This document shows, in pieces, positions 36,006-45,973 of a DNA stretch of 64,000 nt. Within the stretch, counting starts at the first letter, position 1. The number at the start of each line of letters is the position of its first letter. Below the pieces are notes generated by a model. It made no database searches, was not told the origin of the DNA, and was given only the letters and a program-made list of their open reading frames with translations. The position numbers and the translations under genes were made by a program. Origin of the DNA: Bremerella sp. JC817 (GTDB lineage: Bacteria; Planctomycetota; Planctomycetia; Pirellulales; Pirellulaceae); NCBI RefSeq assembly GCF_040718835.1, contig NZ_JBFEFG010000266.1, forward strand, positions 1 to 64,000, in the 5' to 3' direction.

Positions 36006-37244
36006 TTGCGGTACGCGCTTCAAATCTACTCCGTTAACTTCGGGAGCCGTCGAGTATGGCTCGACGCCAGTAAAGTCGTGCGCGTAGGGCGCACCACCCG
36101 GTCCGAGCTGACCGTGCCCGAAGATCCCCATCTTTCCGGTCTGCATTTCTCGATCTCGCTGGAAGAAGATCGGATCATGCTCAAGGACCTGCAAAGCCGT
36201 AACGGGACCTTCGTCAATGGTGCGAAGGTCGGCGCGGCGATGCAACTGCACGATGGCGACGTGATCGTCGCTGGCAAAACGCAGTTTCAAATCGTGGTGG
36301 TAAGCGATCAAACCGGGAGCCAAAGCGGCGACGTTCCGCCGCAAACTTCCGTACCGATGCCAGAAACCGCTTCCCGGGGCTCGTTTTCCGCCGTCGTCGA
36401 CTACGACCGGACCGAGTCGATTTCACCTGAAAACAACCCGTTCTTCGGTGGCAGCAGCAAGCCAACGGCCGTGCCGACTGGCGTACCAAGTTATCCACGA
36501 CTGAGCAGCCACTCGTTCAAAGACATCCGCCGCCATGCTGGCCTGGGAAGCGACTTCCCAGGTCGCCGTGCTGCCGAAGATGGTAGCGAAGAAGACGCGG
36601 ACATGTCTGCCTCGAGCCCAGAGCCGCCCGCTGCGGCCTCTGCCAGCGATTCGATGACGCATCGGCCCATTTCGGCGGCCGAGCTCTCTCGCGGGCTCCA
36701 GATTCGCTACGAGACCCGGATGGCTCCTTCCGGCATGACTTACTTCTGCCCACGCAGCGAAGTCAAACCACCGACCGACGTCGCCGATTTCATCGGCCAA
36801 AGCCGATTTTTGTACGCCGTGGTCAACTTCGGACGCCTGCAACCGCAGCAGCAGCCTTCGTTTTACAACGAAGCGATGGCCCTGGGGGCCGTCCAACTGT
36901 CCAGTACGCAGCTCTTAATTCCGAAAAGAGATGTCGAGTCGTTCCACTCGATACTGCAGCAGACCTGGGGACAAGATGCAATGATCTGCATGGGGAGCCG
37001 GCTGAACAAGCTGGAGTTCATGAGCCTCGCCTATCGTCTCTCGAACGAGTTGGCGAGCCCGACCCAGTTGCTGAACCATCTCTATTCCGATGGCCAGTTC
37101 ATCAGCACCGGGCAACTCGACGGCATCTCGGCCGTGCTGCTCGAAATTGAACGAGGTGCTCGCTGGGTGATCTTCAAGAACGACTCCGAGATTCGCACCT
37201 GGCGAACGCTCGGATTGCCATGCCCGCCAGAACTGGTCGGCTAA
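36006..37244 (+). CDS. FHA-domain protein, T6SS-associated
   Basis: A 412-residue protein starting at TTG 36006, supported by AGGAG 8 bases upstream. The FHA domain is at residues 20-100, with the phosphothreonine-site residues in 'VGRTTRSE', 'LSGLHFSIS' and 'QSRNGTFVNG'. A Ser/Pro/Ala-rich linker covers 110-225. The C-terminal domain (about 230-410) includes 'QQTWGQDAMICMGSRL' and resembles the C-terminal domain of the FHA protein at 54816; both vaguely recall DUF4123 T6SS adaptors. It follows the kinase gene on the same strand by 194 bases. By analogy with Fha1 it would bind phosphorylated partners and tune T6SS assembly; the kinase's repeated Thr motifs are candidate ligands. Confidence 0.85.
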   Translation: MRYALQIYSVNFGSRRVWLDASKVVRVGRTTRSELTVPEDPHLSGLHFSISLEEDRIMLKDLQSRNGTFVNGAKVGAAMQLHDGDVIVAGKTQFQIVVVSDQTGSQSGDVPPQTSVPMPETASRGSFSAVVDYDRTESISPENNPFFGGSSKPTAVPTGVPSYPRLSSHSFKDIRRHAGLGSDFPGRRAAEDGSEEDADMSASSPEPPAAASASDSMTHRPISAAELSRGLQIRYETRMAPSGMTYFCPRSEVKPPTDVADFIGQSRFLYAVVNFGRLQPQQQPSFYNEAMALGAVQLSSTQLLIPKRDVESFHSILQQTWGQDAMICMGSRLNKLEFMSLAYRLSNELASPTQLLNHLYSDGQFISTGQLDGISAVLLEIERGARWVIFKNDSEIRTWRTLGLPCPPELVG

Positions 37245-37274
37245 CGCGATCGACCAGGCATCGTCGGCTTCGAT

Positions 37275-39611
37275 TTATTCCGGAGCCGACTTGAAGCCGG
37301 TCTCTTCGTTGTGGGCTTTATCGGGATCTTGCGGTGCCGCCTGGGTGACTTCGTTCTCTGGCTTCTCGGGGGACGAAGGAGAGCTTGGGCTCGCTTCGAC
37401 CGCCGAGGTTGCCGCACCACCGCTGTTGATGTTCACCAGCGTTCCCTGAATGAAAACGCCGCCGGCGTTGATGTTGATGAAGTTGCCACCCACCTTCAGC
37501 GAGATGCTGGCGCCCGCTTCGATGTTAAGCGTCATGCCCGCCTTCAGGTTCATCTCCATCCCGGAGGCCTGGTTGTAGTTCATGCCGGCCTTGGCTTCGA
37601 TGTTCTCGCCAGCCTCGGTGCTGATGTTGGCACCAGCCTTCGAGTTCCAGTCCGACTCGGCCTTGATGTGCAGCGTGCTCGATTGCTGACGCCAGTCGCC
37701 ATCGACGGTGATATCTTGCGAGCCCTTCACCCAGGTCTTGGCACTGCCATCGTTGGTGACTTCCAGACCTTGATCGCCGATCTGAACGCCAACGCTCTTC
37801 TCGACCACCAGGGCGACGTTGCCGCCAGAGGACTCGTCGCCGTTGCCCACCATCAGTTGATGGTTGCCCTCGATGTGTTCGATCTGGTGACGCTTGATGT
37901 TGATCTCTTTGTCTTGAAAGACCTTCTCACGCTGCCAACCGGTTTTCTCGCCATCTTTCTCTTGGCCGATGATCTGCGAGCGATTGCCCAAGGTCAGATT
38001 TCGCGAGTCGTTCTTCACGCGAACGTCCAGGTCTTTCTGGGCATGCAGAAAGATGCGTTCCTTGTCCGCTTTATCGTCGAAGAACAGTTCGTTGAAACCA
38101 TTGCCGCCAGGGGTGCTATTGGTCTTGAAGTAGGTCTTCGCCTTGTCGTCCGGCAGGCTGTACGCAGGCTTCTGGATTTCGTTATAGACCGAACCGACCA
38201 CGAGCGGCCGATCGGGATTGCCATCCAGGAAGTCGACCACCACCTCTTGCCCGATGCGCGGAATGGAGAGGAATCCCCACTTCTTGCCGGCCGATGCCTG
38301 GGCGACGCGAACCCAGCACGAGGTTTCGGTATCGGGCTGCTTGCGATCCTTGTTCTGTGGGCGAGCCCAGTGGAACAGGCATTTGATCCGGGCATATTCG
38401 TCGGTGTGAATTTCTTCGCCCGCCGGACCAATGACCGTCGCCGTTTGCAGGCCAGCCACGCTTGGACGGCTGGATGTTTGCGGTGGATTGAAGACCGTGT
38501 CTTCCGGAACACACGTGAAGTTGTTGATGTACTTGTCGCCCGCTGCTTCGCCGGTGGTGTAGTTCGGATTGGTGCCGGAGTGCGACATTGCGACGATCGC
38601 GTAGGTCTTCCCGCTATCGGCATGAACCCGTTTCGAGTTCAGCTTGAACTTGGCGCCGGGTCCGAACGAAACGCAATCGCTTGAAGCTTGTATGCGATCG
38701 AAGCCATGCTCTTCCGAACCGATGCGTACCTTGCTGTTCGAGGTCGAATGTTCGCTGGCTTGCCCCGAAGACTTCGAGTCGACGAAGTTTCCCGGGTAGT
38801 CGTACAACTCGTACTTCTTAAAGTCGGAACTGAGCGGATTGCTGATCTTGGTTTCCGAGTTCTTCTCGAAGTTTTCGTAGGGCTCTTTGAACGTATGATC
38901 GGTGTTCACGAACTTGCCGGCCACAAACTCCCAGCGGTGGTTCCACTCGATGATTTCCGGCTGGGTGCCATGCGTGCCGGCGGAAGTCGTTCGGTGATAG
39001 ACATCTTTCTCGGTGGCATCGAAGTAGGCCTGCGAGTTATCAGCGAGGATCAACGTGTCGCTGCTCGAACCATCTCCGGAACCATCGAAGAAGTAGAAGA
39101 TGCCTGCTTCTTCCATCAAACGGCTAACGAAGTTGAAATCGGTCTCGCGATACTGCACGCAGTATTCGAGCTTCGGATAGTTCTTCTGCAGCTTCAACTT
39201 GAACTTGGCAATGCTGCTCAGTGGATCACTGTTAAAGACCGCCTCGATGATTTCGGGGATCGTTTTGTCCTCGAAGATCCGGCAGTCGGTGGTTTGGGTG
39301 GCGAACCAAAGCCAAGGGACCATTTCGGCATGGAACTCGACCATGGTGCCGGCTTGGTAATCGGCCGAGAATCGCTTGATGTAGCCTTTGATGTAGCGTT
39401 TGCTCGAGTCACCAACATTCAGCCGCAGCTTCACTTCTTTGTTGATGACTTCTTCCGGCTTGTGTTGCCGGTCTTGGCGTCGCGAGACGAGCGACAAGTG
39501 GTACTGCGATAGCTTCGACAGACCCTCTTCACCCTGGAACGACAAGAGATAGAAGTCATTCCCCAGGCTATCTTCCAGGGCAAACGCGCGATTCTCTTGA
39601 GCTTTGTTCAT
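37275..39611 (-). CDS. vgrG: T6SS spike protein VgrG (TssI)
   Basis: A 778-residue VgrG. The N-terminal gp27-like part has 'FYLLSFQGEEGLSKLSQYHL', the family 'AEMVPWLWFATQTTDCRIF' with 'KTIPEIIEAVF', and 'YCVQYRETDFNFVSRLMEEA'. The gp5-like OB fold has 'ATVIGPAGEEIHTDEYARIK' and 'CWVRVAQASAGKKWGFLSIP' with 'VVDFLDGNPDRPLVVGSVYN'. The rest is a spike beta-helix with repeated 'KAG'/'EAG' turns. After it comes a Pro/Ser/Glu tail of about 50 residues with no recognisable effector domain. VgrG trimers cap the Hcp tube and puncture the target. It lies downstream of hcp with a hairpin between, and converges with the FHA gene. No PAAR gene is in the window. Confidence 0.95.
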   Translation of the reverse strand: MNKAQENRAFALEDSLGNDFYLLSFQGEEGLSKLSQYHLSLVSRRQDRQHKPEEVINKEVKLRLNVGDSSKRYIKGYIKRFSADYQAGTMVEFHAEMVPWLWFATQTTDCRIFEDKTIPEIIEAVFNSDPLSSIAKFKLKLQKNYPKLEYCVQYRETDFNFVSRLMEEAGIFYFFDGSGDGSSSDTLILADNSQAYFDATEKDVYHRTTSAGTHGTQPEIIEWNHRWEFVAGKFVNTDHTFKEPYENFEKNSETKISNPLSSDFKKYELYDYPGNFVDSKSSGQASEHSTSNSKVRIGSEEHGFDRIQASSDCVSFGPGAKFKLNSKRVHADSGKTYAIVAMSHSGTNPNYTTGEAAGDKYINNFTCVPEDTVFNPPQTSSRPSVAGLQTATVIGPAGEEIHTDEYARIKCLFHWARPQNKDRKQPDTETSCWVRVAQASAGKKWGFLSIPRIGQEVVVDFLDGNPDRPLVVGSVYNEIQKPAYSLPDDKAKTYFKTNSTPGGNGFNELFFDDKADKERIFLHAQKDLDVRVKNDSRNLTLGNRSQIIGQEKDGEKTGWQREKVFQDKEINIKRHQIEHIEGNHQLMVGNGDESSGGNVALVVEKSVGVQIGDQGLEVTNDGSAKTWVKGSQDITVDGDWRQQSSTLHIKAESDWNSKAGANISTEAGENIEAKAGMNYNQASGMEMNLKAGMTLNIEAGASISLKVGGNFININAGGVFIQGTLVNINSGGAATSAVEASPSSPSSPEKPENEVTQAAPQDPDKAHNEETGFKSAPE

Positions 39612-39706
39612 GGTAGTCGGAGCGTCCGAAAGAGGTGGGCTGACAGAAAGCTAGGGTGTCGGCCGGGCAAAAGTCGCCAAGGGATTCAGCTCGTCCGAAA
39701 CGAAAA

Positions 39707-39744
39707 AAACGCAGGGGATAGCAACACGCCGCTCCCCTGCGTTT
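39707..39744 (-). terminator. Terminator-like hairpin between hcp and vgrG
   Basis: Plus-strand AAACGCAGGGGA (39707-39718) pairs with TCCCCTGCGTTT (39733-39744): a 12-bp stem with a 14-base loop. Read on the minus strand it follows hcp and ends in a T-run, so it is an intrinsic terminator or attenuator for hcp. It would give more Hcp than VgrG. Confidence 0.8.
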
Positions 39745-39760
39745 GTTCGACAGCGAAGCG

Positions 39761-40255
39761 TTAAGAAGAAGCGCCTTCTTCGACCTTCCAGGTAGCTTCG
39801 ACTTTACCCTGATTGGCGCCATCTTTGCCGTACTGATTGAAGGTCCACTTGGCTTCTTCAAAGTTCAGCGAGAACGATTCAGTTGGGACGGTACCGTCGC
39901 CATCGACAGCGGCGTTGAAGTTGTAGCTGGTGATGATGACCTGCTTCATCTCGAACTGCAGATAAGGGAGACGCTTGCCCTTGTCGCCGAGCGATTGTAC
40001 CAGGTCGATTTTCACAACCGGATGAACGGTACCGGCAGCCATCGATTCGATCAGCTTCGGCGTCGATTTGTCCAATTCCTTGACGCAGACCAGGTCGTCG
40101 AAGATTGCGCTCTGCACGTTGCGGCTCGAGCCCGATCCGCCACGCGAAACCATGCGGGAAATGCTTTCGCTGACCGAAAGCAGGTTGATCCAATTCTTGT
40201 GTTCGGCGTCGCCACTCTGTCCGGGAACACCATCAATAAACAGGAAACCAGCCAT
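39761..40255 (-). CDS. hcp: T6SS tube protein Hcp (TssD)
   Basis: A 164-residue Hcp-family protein. Signatures: 'AGFLFIDGVPGQSGDAEHKN' at the start, 'INLLSVSESISRMVSRGGSG', 'DDLVCVKELDKSTPKLIESM' and the C-terminal 'FSLNFEEAKWTF'. Hcp hexamers stack into the inner tube inside the TssBC sheath, are expelled on firing and can carry effectors. Two ATGs are possible (40261 and 40255); GGGAG lies 4 and 10 bases before them. 40255 gives the usual Met-Ala start. The gene has a long upstream gap and its own terminator, consistent with high separate expression. Confidence 0.94.
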   Translation of the reverse strand: MAGFLFIDGVPGQSGDAEHKNWINLLSVSESISRMVSRGGSGSSRNVQSAIFDDLVCVKELDKSTPKLIESMAAGTVHPVVKIDLVQSLGDKGKRLPYLQFEMKQVIITSYNFNAAVDGDGTVPTESFSLNFEEAKWTFNQYGKDGANQGKVEATWKVEEGASS

Positions 40256-40654
40256 TGTCATTCTTCTCCCTCAATCTTGAAGTGTAAGTGTTACGATCGA
40301 ATCGGCTTTGTTTATGTCGCTGACGAAACCGCTAGTCGCAGGACTCAGGTCGGCCTCGTTTCCCCCTGAAGATATTTAGGTTTACGGCGCCTCCCCAAGA
40401 ACGTTGCGTCGTTTCCCGGAAGAAACGAGGAAAACTTTTCGGGATGCAAACGGCTTCCTTTCGGCGAGCTTAAGGCGTTGAGAATTCATAGGTTGCAAAT
40501 CACAACGCTGTCCCTTGATGATCAATGGTTGATCGGCCTCCCCACTCCACTGCGATCGATTGGTCCGATTGTCGCGATTGAAAGGGAAGCAGAGGCGTTG
40601 CCTGTCCAGGATCGCCAATCTTAAGCAGGCTAACGATCTCTGTCGGAGGGCTTC
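40256..40654. other. Intergenic region upstream of hcp, 399 bp
   Basis: This presumably holds the hcp promoter on the minus strand, but I could not pick convincing hexamers. A 78-codon open frame (40382-40618, minus) has no family signature and is not annotated as a gene. It also carries the 3' flank of the 1,772-residue gene; no clear terminator was seen. Confidence 0.5.
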
Positions 40655-43600
40655 CTACCACTTCGGAATCTGTACGTCGACCGAGAACGAAGGAGCCCCC
40701 GTTGTAAGCTGATCACGCGTCCAGATTTCAACTCGTGGATGGTCGCTGGCTTCGACGTCATTCTTACTTTCGTACATGAATCGATGCGTAATGCTCAGGA
40801 TCTCGCGACTGCCATCGCCGGCGATGTCGTAGGTGCGTTGGATTCGCGGTGGTGCCGGAACGATTCCCACATGATGTGGTTGAATGCCTTGGCTGCCCGG
40901 TTCAACCCTCACCACGATCTGATATTTGTACTGATCCAAGCTGGTGGAAGTCTCGACCGTGAAGTTACCGGCCGCAAAGTCGGCCCCGGTGTTGGTGACG
41001 TTGTTCACCAGCAGGTCTTTCAACGAGACCGTCTTGGCAGGCTGGATCGGCTTCTCGAGCTGCGTGTAAACCTTGACCCGGGCCCATTTGGCAGCCGATT
41101 GCCATTGGTTTAGCTCCAGCAGAAACTCAGGAAACTGCGTTTCGTTCCGAAGCAGCAGATCGCTGAAGTAGCGGGTCTCGAAAAGTTCGTTCGGAGCGAA
41201 CGCGTTCGTAACGCTCGGCTGGATCTCGGCCCAGATGTGAAACGGTCGCACGGTAAACTGCGTGTCATTTGTGTTCTCCAGACGCACTGGAATTTCGAGC
41301 GTCCCCGTATCGGGGTCAGGGGCCTGGAAATTAAGGATGCTGGCGATGTACTCGCCGCTGAAGCCCAAGGCATCGTCGACCGAAATCTTCGCTCGGGCTG
41401 CTTCGTCGGCCTGATCATCCTGGAAGACCATCTGGTTGATTTCGTCGTCGTAGGTCAGACGAACTCGCTCACCACCACGAAGCTGAATCTTGGCGGTGTC
41501 GTCGGTTCGTAGTTCACGCACGGTGTAGTCGTGCCGCTGGTTCTCGAAACTATCTTTGGCGTACCATAACGAACCGAACTCGTGTGGAGTCGGTTGGCTT
41601 GGATCGTCCGATCGCTGTACCGAGAAATAGACCTTGATGTTGATCAGTTCTTCGATGCGTCGGCGAAGTTCGATCTGCTGGTCGGCCGGAATGAACCCGC
41701 CACGAGCCTTCTCTTTCGCTAGCCAGGCAATCTCCGCCAATGTGTTGGCAGGAGGCTGCGACGAAGGATTAGTCTGGAGGTTGCGGGCCTGTTCTCCCAA
41801 CGCAAAGCCCACGACCTGAAGCTGCGTGTTGGCATACTTCGGCTTGTTGAACTCGTCGATCAAGTTAATAGCGCTCTTGCGGAACGGCCGACTGGTAGGG
41901 TCGTCGGCCTGATCGTTCGCCCCATCGGTGATTACGATAATTTGCGTTGGCTTCGTGGGATCGATCTTCTGCAGGGCCAGGTAAATCGAATAGTAAAGTG
42001 GAGTCTCGCCGAAGGCATCGAGTTCTTCAATCGCATCCTGAATGCGAGCGACATCGACGCCTGGTTCGTTTTGATGTGGCGATTGATTCAAGAGTGGAGC
42101 CAGGTTCGCATTGACCAGCGGCATCACATCGTTCGCCGGCACGATCCCGGCCGGAACGTTCACACCAGGCCGCTGAATCGCTTGATTATCACCATCCCAG
42201 CCGACTCGGCTACCGAAGGCATAGGTCAGCACGCGGAACTGACCCTTCGGACTGGCCATCGTTCCGAGAATATCTTGCAGCACGCCCTTGGCGATGCTCA
42301 TTCGCGACGCAGGCGGTGTCCCTGAAACGATCTTCGACATCGTGGCGGAACAGTCGAGGATAAAGATCACGTCGGCCGTTCCGCTCAGTTCGCCATCGAC
42401 CGAGACGGTCGGCTGCCGGAACGGGAATGGATTCACGTCGACAATCTGCACAATGCTGTCAGGCCGCTTAGTGCCAGAGATCTCAAGCGGGAACCGGCGA
42501 GCATTGCCACGGAAACGAATTCGCTCGATCGTTTCGGTCGACTGCGCCACGGCTTTCGTCGGGATGATTTGCAGGAAGGAACGCTGTGGCTGGAAGATTC
42601 CGACGGGCTGGGTCTGGAAGGTGTGGGTGACACTCGACTCGCCAGCCGAGTCAGACGTATCGACCGCCTTGCCTTGGTTCGCCAGCAAGTCAATCGCCGA
42701 AAGACCGGCTGGGATCGATTGCGGGAAATGAATGGTCAGCTTGTGATGGATGTCGTCCTTGGAATCGCTGATCGATTCTGGTGGATTACCAAGATCAACC
42801 CACCGGGGGTAATCCTTTCGCAGTTGCCGCAAGCGACTGATGACGGTACTGGCTAGTTCGCTGGTCGCGTTCACCGATTCCTGACTGAACGGACCGAGGT
42901 AGGCTTCCGCCGAACGATCGAAGTAAGGATTCAGCGAGTCGTTTCCCCAGAAGTCTTCCATCGCACGGAAGGCATACCAGGCGAAGTGCTCCTTGCGTTG
43001 GATTCGGTACTCGATCTGGGGAGGCGTGGTGCGATTTCCGGAGATGCGAGCCTGATCCGAGACTACAACCCCGGTGAACGCGGTCACTGCCGTCGCATTG
43101 GTCGCACTGGGGTACGATTCGATCGACCGCGCGGGTGCCAACGAACTGGCGAGGGCTTGTTCTTCGACATTCAACGCAAACTCAACGGTGGGGCCGGTCG
43201 CTTTCAGCAGTGCGGCGGCCGCTGGTTCGTTCTCGACTTGGATTGGTGCGATCTGATAGTCGCCTGCACCGCCGACCTGATTCAAGGCTAACTGCCAGGG
43301 GCCTTTCGGAAACGAAGCCAGACCCAGGATCAACGGAGACTGGGCGACCGGTTTCAGATTGACGTTGCCGAGCGATTGGCCGGCGATGGCAATTTGTTTA
43401 GCACGTAGCGAGTTGCGATCGTACGTCGCCATCGAAGGGGTCAAGCGAGCAACGTAGCGAACGCGTAGCAAGTCGTGGATTTCGAGTAGCGTCTCGGAGT
43501 CGGAGCGATTCTTGCCTCCTTGGGCGTCGAGGATATCTTGCGATTCACGATTCAAGAACCGAACGACTTCGGCATAGTTTTGTTCGATCTCGCGGATCAA

Positions 43601-45973
43601 ATCTTCCTCGGGAATAGGAGCCTTGCCGTAGTTCGGTTGGCTTTCACCTTCCAACTTGCGAGGCGAAAGCGCCGCTGCCAGATCGTGACTTCTCTCGAGT
43701 GCGGTCGTGGCTTGATTCAGACGCAACTCGCGATCACTCGCGCCGTAAGGGTGATGCGTCAGCCACGAAATGAGATAAGGCACCGAGATTCGAACCGAAT
43801 CGACCGCCCGGTATGCTCGCGTCAGGCGATCCTTTTTACTGGCGATATCCTGGAAGCCATTGGCGGCCCCGGTTAATGGTCCCAGCAGTTCCAACGTCTT
43901 GTCGGGCTGCAAGGCGTAAAGGTAATCCTCGGCTTCGCGGCGGATCGAATCGGCGTTGTCGAGCGATGGCACCAGCCAGGGGAAGACTCGTTGGTCTGCC
44001 GTAAATGCGAGTCGTTCGAGGCGTCGGCGACACTGAAGAACTTCGACCATCGCGTTGCGGTAAGGAGTCGCGTCGTACGAAGCGGCGTCGATGCCGAAGT
44101 TGGTGGCCAACGTCTGCTGGAAGTTGGCCAGCATCAGAAGTTGCTCAACTTCGACAACATGCGTTCCCTGGTTTGCTTCCTGGACCGGACTATTGGGGGC
44201 CGTTTGCAGGTAGTTGAGAATCAGCTCGATATTCTCAGGCGTCATGTCCCGCTGATTCGCTTTGGTGAAGCCATCCAACAGAAACTCGGCGGCCGCGTAG
44301 TAGTCTTCACAGCGTAGCGGTTTGGTTTGCTTGTCGGTCGGGGTGTCTGGCTTCTTGGCCTCTTCCGCGATTTTGTTAGCGTTGGTTTGCAACTCGGCCA
44401 ACGTCGGAACATGGGTGATCGGTTCTGGGTGAATCAATCGCCAGCAGGCAAGACTTCCCAGGGCATATGACTTCCGTTTACCCAGCTCTCGCTGTAAACC
44501 AGTTCCCTCGAAGAATGGCAACGTCGACTCAACGATCACTTGCTCGGCGACCGGATTGTATTGGGCGATGGTCATCGCCAGATCATCCATCGCCTGGTGA
44601 ACCGATTTCAAGATCTGCGTGAGCTCGGCCTGATACCACATGCCTGACTCGGTCATGCGCTCGGCACGCAGCAGTTCATACTGCACCAGGCTGAACCGGG
44701 CCGGAGCGATCTGCAGGGCACCATTTTCACCCAGCAGTTGCAGGGCATCCCACAGGTCGGCCAAACGCTTCTGATCGGGACTATTGCCATCGAAGTTGGA
44801 GGCATTGCTGGGCTTGATCTGGAACTTCGCGTCACCGACACGGCTCAGTAAGATCTGATCCGGCGGCGGAGATTGACCAATCGAATACAACTGGGGCGTT
44901 TGTCGAGAATTGCGATGCTGCATCGCCCAGTTGTCGACGCTTTGCAGCAAGTAGGTATTCAGTTCGCTGAGTGAAACGCTGTCGTCCGAAACCGAGGTCG
45001 GCATCTGGTCGGCATCGCCAAGCAGGCCTTTGCCGAACAGCAATCCAAAATTGGTGCCACCATCATGAGGATTCGCCCACGACTTCTGGCCGTCGCTGCT
45101 CGAGAGTAGCAGGTGCGTATTGGAAAGCTGAATGTCTTGTGGCAACGTCTTCAGCAGATTTCCGACTGACGAAGGGAAGTTGTTGTACAAGCGATTGGCC
45201 GACCACTGCGACTCCATGCGGCCCATATCGAAGACCAGCAACTTGTACGACTTGGGATAACGCTTGATGGTTGGATGATCGGAGATCGCCTGCAGGACCG
45301 TCGTCAGCGGCACCAGTTTGGCGTTGGCATTGCCACTCTCGGGCGAAAGGGCCCGGCTGTTCTTTGCCACCAGGTACGGAACGCCATCATAGTTGGTCAC
45401 GCCATGGCAACTGAAATAAAAGACCCAGCCACCAGGTCGCGGCCCGCCAGGGGCCTTCGTCAGATCGAGATAGCGATTGATGGCTGAGGTAAACTCGTCG
45501 TCGTCGAGATTGATCCAGGGCTTCTGCTGTTCGGAACCGGCCGTCATTCCCTGGCCGATGTATAGCTCGATGTTGCTGCCAGGGTCTTCCATCGACAACG
45601 TGAAGTTGTTGAGGTCTTCCAGGGCGAATGCGTTCGGTGCCCACAAGGGATCGTCATGTTCCAGAGTCGCCATGTGAAGCATCGGCGTCTTGGTCGGTTG
45701 ACAGCCGATGATCGCGATAAACGAACCGGTCAGGATCGCCAGCGAGAAGAGCAACAGGTTCAGCACGCCGATGTTCTTCGGACCGTTCGACTTGTTCTCG
45801 CGGAGATACGATTTTTCAGAAGCTCGCTGGCCAGTCGGAGCAGGCTCGCCACGTTTCTTGCCGCGCCAGTCGGAAGGATCACGCGGAGGTTTCGCGGGCG
45901 TGGGCTGAGGATCGTTGGCTGGTTTCCGTTGCGGCTTCTTGGGTTTGCCGGCTCCTTCACGCCAATCAGCCAT
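40655..45973 (-). CDS. Giant membrane protein with pseudo-caspase and von Willebrand A domains
   Basis: A 1,772-residue protein. The N-terminal 68 residues are basic and Pro-rich, probably cytoplasmic. A single membrane segment lies at about 69-90 ('LNLLLFSLAILTGSFIAIIG'). A caspase-like region spans about 130-380: 'WVFYFSCHGV' carries the expected His (190), but the Cys strand reads 'LLVFDMGRM', with Gly251 where Cys is expected. The middle (about 400-1150) is helical and unassigned. A vWA domain at about 1195-1400 has the MIDAS-like 'FILDCSATM' and 'IIVITDGAND'. The remainder looks like beta-sandwiches. The bulk would be extracytoplasmic. It lies upstream of hcp-vgrG, so a structural or sensing role in this T6SS is plausible but unproven. 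The peptidase call could be wrong. Confidence 0.8.
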   Translation of the reverse strand: MADWREGAGKPKKPQRKPANDPQPTPAKPPRDPSDWRGKKRGEPAPTGQRASEKSYLRENKSNGPKNIGVLNLLLFSLAILTGSFIAIIGCQPTKTPMLHMATLEHDDPLWAPNAFALEDLNNFTLSMEDPGSNIELYIGQGMTAGSEQQKPWINLDDDEFTSAINRYLDLTKAPGGPRPGGWVFYFSCHGVTNYDGVPYLVAKNSRALSPESGNANAKLVPLTTVLQAISDHPTIKRYPKSYKLLVFDMGRMESQWSANRLYNNFPSSVGNLLKTLPQDIQLSNTHLLLSSSDGQKSWANPHDGGTNFGLLFGKGLLGDADQMPTSVSDDSVSLSELNTYLLQSVDNWAMQHRNSRQTPQLYSIGQSPPPDQILLSRVGDAKFQIKPSNASNFDGNSPDQKRLADLWDALQLLGENGALQIAPARFSLVQYELLRAERMTESGMWYQAELTQILKSVHQAMDDLAMTIAQYNPVAEQVIVESTLPFFEGTGLQRELGKRKSYALGSLACWRLIHPEPITHVPTLAELQTNANKIAEEAKKPDTPTDKQTKPLRCEDYYAAAEFLLDGFTKANQRDMTPENIELILNYLQTAPNSPVQEANQGTHVVEVEQLLMLANFQQTLATNFGIDAASYDATPYRNAMVEVLQCRRRLERLAFTADQRVFPWLVPSLDNADSIRREAEDYLYALQPDKTLELLGPLTGAANGFQDIASKKDRLTRAYRAVDSVRISVPYLISWLTHHPYGASDRELRLNQATTALERSHDLAAALSPRKLEGESQPNYGKAPIPEEDLIREIEQNYAEVVRFLNRESQDILDAQGGKNRSDSETLLEIHDLLRVRYVARLTPSMATYDRNSLRAKQIAIAGQSLGNVNLKPVAQSPLILGLASFPKGPWQLALNQVGGAGDYQIAPIQVENEPAAAALLKATGPTVEFALNVEEQALASSLAPARSIESYPSATNATAVTAFTGVVVSDQARISGNRTTPPQIEYRIQRKEHFAWYAFRAMEDFWGNDSLNPYFDRSAEAYLGPFSQESVNATSELASTVISRLRQLRKDYPRWVDLGNPPESISDSKDDIHHKLTIHFPQSIPAGLSAIDLLANQGKAVDTSDSAGESSVTHTFQTQPVGIFQPQRSFLQIIPTKAVAQSTETIERIRFRGNARRFPLEISGTKRPDSIVQIVDVNPFPFRQPTVSVDGELSGTADVIFILDCSATMSKIVSGTPPASRMSIAKGVLQDILGTMASPKGQFRVLTYAFGSRVGWDGDNQAIQRPGVNVPAGIVPANDVMPLVNANLAPLLNQSPHQNEPGVDVARIQDAIEELDAFGETPLYYSIYLALQKIDPTKPTQIIVITDGANDQADDPTSRPFRKSAINLIDEFNKPKYANTQLQVVGFALGEQARNLQTNPSSQPPANTLAEIAWLAKEKARGGFIPADQQIELRRRIEELINIKVYFSVQRSDDPSQPTPHEFGSLWYAKDSFENQRHDYTVRELRTDDTAKIQLRGGERVRLTYDDEINQMVFQDDQADEAARAKISVDDALGFSGEYIASILNFQAPDPDTGTLEIPVRLENTNDTQFTVRPFHIWAEIQPSVTNAFAPNELFETRYFSDLLLRNETQFPEFLLELNQWQSAAKWARVKVYTQLEKPIQPAKTVSLKDLLVNNVTNTGADFAAGNFTVETSTSLDQYKYQIVVRVEPGSQGIQPHHVGIVPAPPRIQRTYDIAGDGSREILSITHRFMYESKNDVEASDHPRVEIWTRDQLTTGAPSFSVDVQIPKW

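Noticed and set aside
37311..38684. Plus-strand open frame of 457 codons
   Set aside because: Antisense to vgrG, whose motifs are unmistakable; repetitive Val/Asp/Leu composition mirrors the opposite strand.
40382..40618. Minus-strand open frame of 78 codons upstream of hcp
   Set aside because: No ribosome-binding site, family signature or typical codon use; more likely untranslated leader or promoter region.
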